From NCBI RefSeq assembly GCF_029542085.1, contig NZ_CP107036.1, positions 2,542,001 to 2,606,000 of the forward strand: 64,000 bases of DNA, given 5' to 3'. Made by a program: the position numbers and the translations under genes. Positions 60,324 through 64,000 of the stretch are shown piece after piece (position 1 is the stretch's first letter; every line of letters begins with the position of its first letter). The stretch comes from Sphingobacterium sp. ML3W. GTDB lineage: Bacteria > Bacteroidota > Bacteroidia > Sphingobacteriales > Sphingobacteriaceae. Under the pieces are notes generated by a model. It did not search any database. It worked only from the letters and a program-made list of their open reading frames with translations, and was not told the origin of the DNA.

Positions 60324-61370
60324 ATGTACAACGATCCGTACATGGCTTTTCAATTGACTCATATGGAGGGAAGAAAACTTTTAAATACCGAAGTTGCTAT
60401 CAGCTTCGTTAAAGATACATTTGTCCAAGAATTAAAAAACAAGTTAAATCTGATTCCAATTTCATCACCACTGGTGGTCTTGGACGGCACAGGATTAAAC
60501 GATGATCTGAATGGCATCGAGCGCCCTGTTTCCTTTCCGATCAAATCTTTAAATGAAAAGCGTGCAGTCGTGGTTCATTCATTGGCGAAATGGAAAAGAG
60601 TACGCTTAAAAGAGCTTGAAATGTTACCAGGTGAAGGTATTGTCACAGACATGAAAGCCCTTCGTCCGGACGAAGATTACACGCCTATACATTCCATTTA
60701 TGTGGATCAATGGGACTGGGAAAAAGTAATCGGAAAAGATCAACGTAATTTGGTTCTCCTGAAAGATACGGTACTCAATATATACGAATCACTTCGATTT
60801 ACAGAATTACAGGTGGAATGTAAATACCCTCAGATAAAAGCGATCCTTCCAGAGACCATTACATTTATCTCTTCGGAGGAGTTATTGCAAAAGTACCCAG
60901 ACTTAAGTGCCAAAGAACGAGAAAATGCCATCACAAAAGAACACGGTGCGGTATTTCTTTACGGCATTGGCGGTGCACTGAGCAATGGGGTAGCACATGA
61001 TGGTCGGGCGGCAGATTACGACGATTGGAGTACAACAAATGAAGCTGGCTACAATGGGTTAAATGGTGATATCCTTGTTTGGAATCCTATTTTAAATTCA
61101 GCATTCGAACTTTCATCCATGGGGATCCGTGTCGACAAAACAGCATTAGCCCATCAGATGGAAATTAGAAATTGCAGCGAAAAGTCTAAACTAACCTTTC
61201 ATAGCATGCTTCTTAACGATGAATTACCCGAATCTATGGGCGGTGGTATCGGTCAATCACGTGTCTGTATGTTTATGCTTAAAAAGCAACATATCGGTGA
61301 AGTACAGGTCAGTATCTGGGAAGAAGATAAAAAACAAGCTTTACGCGAAGAAGGTATTGACATACTCTAA
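60324..61370 (+). CDS. asnA: Aspartate-ammonia ligase (asparagine synthetase A)
   Basis: Makes asparagine from aspartate, ammonia and ATP (class II-synthetase-like fold). Motifs seen: VHSLAKWKRVRLKELEMLPGEGI, DMKALRPDE, YVDQWDWEKVI, AVFLYGIGGALSNG, DYDDWSTTNEAGYNGLNGDILVWNP and, at the end, MGGGIGQSR. The 348-residue length is standard for AsnA. The first 13 residues before the MEGRK segment may be over-annotated, as Met7 and Met14 are alternatives. It is monocistronic with its own terminator. Confidence 0.96.
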   Translation: MYNDPYMAFQLTHMEGRKLLNTEVAISFVKDTFVQELKNKLNLIPISSPLVVLDGTGLNDDLNGIERPVSFPIKSLNEKRAVVVHSLAKWKRVRLKELEMLPGEGIVTDMKALRPDEDYTPIHSIYVDQWDWEKVIGKDQRNLVLLKDTVLNIYESLRFTELQVECKYPQIKAILPETITFISSEELLQKYPDLSAKERENAITKEHGAVFLYGIGGALSNGVAHDGRAADYDDWSTTNEAGYNGLNGDILVWNPILNSAFELSSMGIRVDKTALAHQMEIRNCSEKSKLTFHSMLLNDELPESMGGGIGQSRVCMFMLKKQHIGEVQVSIWEEDKKQALREEGIDIL

Positions 61371-61447
61371 ACCAATACTTTTAAAGTATTACACTTTAAA
61401 GCTTTAAAAAGCGTCCGGCGCTATAAAGTCTTATACAAAAATCTGAC

Positions 61448-61482
61448 AAAGGTAATCCATCTGAAAGAGATGGGTTACCTTT
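61448..61482 (+). terminator. Terminator after asnA
   Basis: AAAGGTAATCCATCT pairs with AGATGGGTTACCTTT (one T-G wobble) around GAAAG, followed by TCGTTTT. Confidence 0.85.
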
Positions 61483-61507
61483 TCGTTTTAATTAGTACTT
61501 TTGTACT

Positions 61508-62812
61508 ATGCAGCTAGAAGCTATTTTAAATAAATTAGGCATTTCATCCCTGAATGAAATGCAACAAAAGGTATTGGACACCTATCAACAAGATAAAGAT
61601 CTCATCTTGCTCTCTCCTACAGGATCAGGAAAAACCTTAGCCTTTTCATTATTAATACTACAACAGCTAAAAGATATCGCGCGTGAAGTACAGGTTTTGG
61701 TTTTAGTACCTACCCGTGAACTCTCCTTACAGATCGAGCAAGTCATCCGAAAATTAGCAACAGGATACAAAGTGACCTGTGCCTATGGCGGACATAGCAT
61801 ACGTATCGAAAAAAACGCATTCAAAGATGCGCCATCTATTCTTATTGGTACCCCAGGTCGAATAAAACAGCATCTTGAAGAGGGAAATTTTGATCCGACA
61901 CAGATCCATACCATAATACTAGATGAATTTGACAAGTCATTGGAGCTTGGCTTTCATCAGCAAATGGATTTTATTATTCGTCACATGCCAAAAATTAAGT
62001 CGCGCATATTGACCTCTGCGACAACAATGGAGACCATTCCGGCTTTTACGCAGATTCAGGATCCCATTACTGTCGATTTCCTGAAAGATGCAAACAATAT
62101 CCCGCGGATCACGATAAAAAAAGTAGTTGCAACCAGTCAAAAGAAACTGGAAGCGCTTTTAAAACTTATCTGCAAGATCGGTACAAAAAAAATGATTATT
62201 TTTTGCAACCATCGTGATGCTGTTGACCATATCAGCGACCTATTGGATAATCGTAATATCATCCATGACATCTTTCATGGTGGTTTGGAGCAACAGGACA
62301 GAGAGCTGGCGCTGCTAAAATTCAGAAACCACTCTAATAATGTCCTGATTACCACAGACCTTGCTGCACGGGGATTGGATATCCCTGAAGTGGATGCAAT
62401 CATTCACTATCAGCTTCCACATAAAGAAGATGATTTTACACACCGTAATGGACGCACGGCGCGCATGCAGGCAAAAGGTGATGTATATGTCATTTTAAAA
62501 CCTGAAGAAAATTACCCTTACATTTTGGAAGATACGGCAGAAGAGGAGTTCCCGGACTTTTATGACCTGCCCGAAAACTCACCTTTCGCTACACTCTATG
62601 TCAGCGCCGGAAGGAAGGATAAGGTCAACAAAATTGACATCGTCGGCTTTCTATTAAGTCTGGAAGGCATCGAAAAAGACGATATCGGAATTATCGAAGT
62701 CAAAGACAAAATTGCTTATGTTGCTGTCAGACGTAAACTGGCTTTAGCGATCATCAATGCCGCAAACGGACAGAAGGTCAAAGGCCGAAAAGTTAAAGTC
62801 GGAAGAACGTAG
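61508..62812 (+). CDS. DEAD-box RNA helicase, DbpA-like
   Basis: ATP-dependent RNA helicase of 434 residues. Motifs: Walker A SPTGSGKT (residues about 36-43), Ia PTRELS, Ib TPGR, motif II DEFD at 139-142 (in place of DEAD), motif III SAT, motif VI HRNGRTAR. The C-terminal domain (VNKIDIVGFLLSLEGIEKDDIGII) resembles the DbpA RNA-binding domain that targets 23S rRNA, suggesting a role in 50S assembly. The DEFD variant is visible directly; that it is tolerated in this subfamily is from family knowledge. It converges on mqnA via a 51-nt palindrome. Confidence 0.92.
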   Translation: MQLEAILNKLGISSLNEMQQKVLDTYQQDKDLILLSPTGSGKTLAFSLLILQQLKDIAREVQVLVLVPTRELSLQIEQVIRKLATGYKVTCAYGGHSIRIEKNAFKDAPSILIGTPGRIKQHLEEGNFDPTQIHTIILDEFDKSLELGFHQQMDFIIRHMPKIKSRILTSATTMETIPAFTQIQDPITVDFLKDANNIPRITIKKVVATSQKKLEALLKLICKIGTKKMIIFCNHRDAVDHISDLLDNRNIIHDIFHGGLEQQDRELALLKFRNHSNNVLITTDLAARGLDIPEVDAIIHYQLPHKEDDFTHRNGRTARMQAKGDVYVILKPEENYPYILEDTAEEEFPDFYDLPENSPFATLYVSAGRKDKVNKIDIVGFLLSLEGIEKDDIGIIEVKDKIAYVAVRRKLALAIINAANGQKVKGRKVKVGRT

Positions 62813-62832
62813 AAAGCATAACAAGGTATATT

Positions 62833-62883
62833 TACATATAAAAAAAAGAGGTTTGTTGAACAAACCTCTTTTTTTTATATGTA
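62833..62883. terminator. 51-nt perfect palindrome between helicase and mqnA
   Basis: Arms 62833-62857 and 62859-62883 are exactly complementary around a single G; core GAGGTTTGTT with A and T tracts. It serves both converging genes. Confidence 0.9.
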
Positions 62884-62903
62884 GCGCATTGCGCTTTATT
62901 TGA

Positions 62904-63632
62904 TCAATCCAGATCTTTTAAATAGCCAAGATAACGCTGTACAGCTTCCCGTTTTTGATCCGTTAGATGAAAATCAAGATGTGCCGTTAAATATTTTGTA
63001 TAATCAAACCCTTCAAATTCGGGGAGACCTTCAATGACGTCGGTCGCATGAGCCACGCCATAAGCTAGGGCATCATTGAAATCTTTCACAAACGATTCAG
63101 GCAGCTTTTTATTGCTTACCCAAAGGGCAAACGCAAACGGCAATCCTGTAAAATCAAACCATTCCTTCCCCAAGTCATAAACGTAGGGTACGGTATTCTT
63201 TTTACCGAAGGTGCGGTCACCGATCAGAACATAAGCATCCGGTTCCACACTATCATCTGTAATCAACTGAATCTCTCTTTTCCAATAATTCTTTAGCAGC
63301 ACACGGGCAAGGCCATTAGAAGTACGCGATTGCTTATCCAGTCTGAGGGTATCCACCTCCGTAATGGGCTTATTGGAAAAAATAAACACCGAATCAACGG
63401 CACCTTCAGTTCCGATACAAAAATCTGTATTGATATAATATTCAGGAAGACTTAGTAGTGCGGCAGTCGGAATAATTCCCATATCCGCCTCGTCATCTAT
63501 TACTTTTTGTGCGCAGGCACTTGGATAATCGACACTGAGATCAATCTGATCCATTACCTTTGATTTGCGTATTCCGTTCAAAAACGGATATGTGTTTGTA
63601 TACGATACGGCTGAAACTCTAATTTTATTCAT
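62904..63632 (-). CDS. mqnA: Chorismate dehydratase, menaquinone biosynthesis (futalosine route)
   Basis: First committed enzyme of the futalosine route to menaquinone, converting chorismate to 3-enolpyruvylbenzoate. It is a periplasmic-binding-protein-like fold without a signal peptide: the N-terminus IRVSAVSYTNTYPFLNGI matches the MqnA signature, VDYPSACAQKVIDDEADMGIIPTAAL follows, and the C-terminus covers the ligand cleft. The 242-residue length is normal. It overlaps the upstream histidine phosphatase gene by 8 nt on the same strand. It implies that the organism makes menaquinone by this route. Confidence 0.9.
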   Translation of the reverse strand: MNKIRVSAVSYTNTYPFLNGIRKSKVMDQIDLSVDYPSACAQKVIDDEADMGIIPTAALLSLPEYYINTDFCIGTEGAVDSVFIFSNKPITEVDTLRLDKQSRTSNGLARVLLKNYWKREIQLITDDSVEPDAYVLIGDRTFGKKNTVPYVYDLGKEWFDFTGLPFAFALWVSNKKLPESFVKDFNDALAYGVAHATDVIEGLPEFEGFDYTKYLTAHLDFHLTDQKREAVQRYLGYLKDLD

Positions 63633-64000
63633 TCATCAATGCTTCTAGGTGGTCTGTATTGTAATGGTCTATAATTTCAAATTGACCATTATTATACAGC
63701 AATTTATATAAAGCAGTATTTGTGTGTGGAAAATCATCCATATATCGGGCATCAATACCAGTCATGAGGCAAAGCATGATACGTAGGGCACGGCCATGCA
63801 TACAAACAAGGATATTTTCTTCATTTGTTTGGGCCAGCATATGATCCAATGCAACCTGCTGGCGTTCCATTAATGCATTAGGAGATTCTCCATTTTCAAT
63901 ACTGACATTCAATTCTCCGTTGCGCCATGCAGCAACTAATTGCTCAAAACCAGACAACAACTCAGGCGTCTGCTCTTTCCCTTCGTAGATTCCCCAGCTG
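63625..64000 (-). CDS. Histidine phosphatase family protein (partial)
   Basis: The 3-prime end of a phosphoglycerate-mutase-like histidine phosphatase; the 5-prime part is beyond the window (position 64000 lies inside the gene, in frame SWGIYEGKEQTPELLSGFE). The visible part has WGIYEGK, which corresponds to the W-G-x-x-E-G segment of the family, and the second catalytic His in ILVCMHGRALRIML. The phosphohistidine motif RHG and start must lie upstream. It overlaps the start of mqnA by 8 nt, so both are in one operon. The substrate is unknown. Confidence 0.88.
   Translation of the reverse strand, partial: SWGIYEGKEQTPELLSGFEQLVAAWRNGELNVSIENGESPNALMERQQVALDHMLAQTNEENILVCMHGRALRIMLCLMTGIDARYMDDFPHTNTALYKLLYNNGQFEIIDHYNTDHLEALMNE

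Overview
The window comes from a Bacteroidetes chromosome, most likely Sphingobacteriaceae and probably Sphingobacterium. Four things point there. Promoters carry the Bacteroidetes -7 box TAnnTTTG, with TTG or TTTG about 19-20 nt upstream where a -33 element is visible. The gene set is lineage-typical (DUF3276 Pur-like protein, DUF3810, DUF4397 lipoprotein, a 50-residue protein of the kind labelled SsrA-binding, a dedicated FtsB/DivIC-like gene). Several lipoproteins have acidic residues just after the lipobox cysteine. The base composition is moderately AT-rich. Almost everything is ordinary chromosomal backbone; no prophage, CRISPR array, rRNA or intact transposon was seen.

Layout. 0.2-5 kb: Tat-type superoxide dismutase, pyrE plus an SRPBCC protein, Nudix hydrolase, short-chain dehydrogenase, Old Yellow Enzyme and a VOC protein. 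5-10 kb: the translation/transcription operon rimP-nusA-infB on the minus strand. 10-14 kb: an XRE/S24 repressor facing a small GIY-YIG-like gene, then a class A penicillin-binding protein. 14-18 kb: rpoN and the putrescine genes aguB-aguA. 18-26.8 kb: DeoR regulator, an epimerase-like protein with proS, a Gly/Ser/Arg-rich lipoprotein, a FadL-like outer-membrane protein, a LysM/RlpA-like protein and a uridine-kinase-like protein. 26.8-28.8 kb: purH and a YkvA protein. 28.8-32.9 kb is an AT-rich accessory stretch with small unknown ORFs, a predicted beta-barrel, two lipoproteins (one an HExxHxxGxxH metalloprotease) and a gene desert. 33-45 kb: lpxB, an HDAC-like/nucleoid-associated/DUF3810 operon, a YceH-MFS-DUF72-lipoprotein operon, eno and carA. 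45-50 kb: TM2/DUF2752 pair, a 610-bp scar-like gap, adk-obgE, three tRNA-Arg(ACG) genes, alpha/beta hydrolase and DUF3276. 50-55 kb: a LiaF-like/LytS/LytTR envelope-sensing operon followed by a serine hydrolase with its own promoter. 55-64 kb: D-2-hydroxyacid dehydrogenase, MscS channel, AraC regulator, DUF983, cysteine desulfurase, IscA-like carrier, asnA, a DbpA-like helicase, mqnA and a truncated histidine phosphatase.

Themes. Gene ends are often marked by unusually long perfect inverted repeats (51-59 nt), some sharing the same outer arm. Promoters are recognisable upstream of purH, the serine hydrolase, the hydroxyacid dehydrogenase and two tRNA units, and two genes (pyrE, AraC) have a -7 box so close to the start codon that near-leaderless mRNAs are likely. 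The least explained stretches are 28.86-29.41 kb (small overlapping ORFs with a strong Shine-Dalgarno), 32.1-32.9 kb (orphan terminators) and 46.1-46.7 kb (a symmetric 3+3 array of 11-bp repeats next to a decayed outer-membrane-protein fragment). I saw no convincing new multi-gene defence or mobile system.
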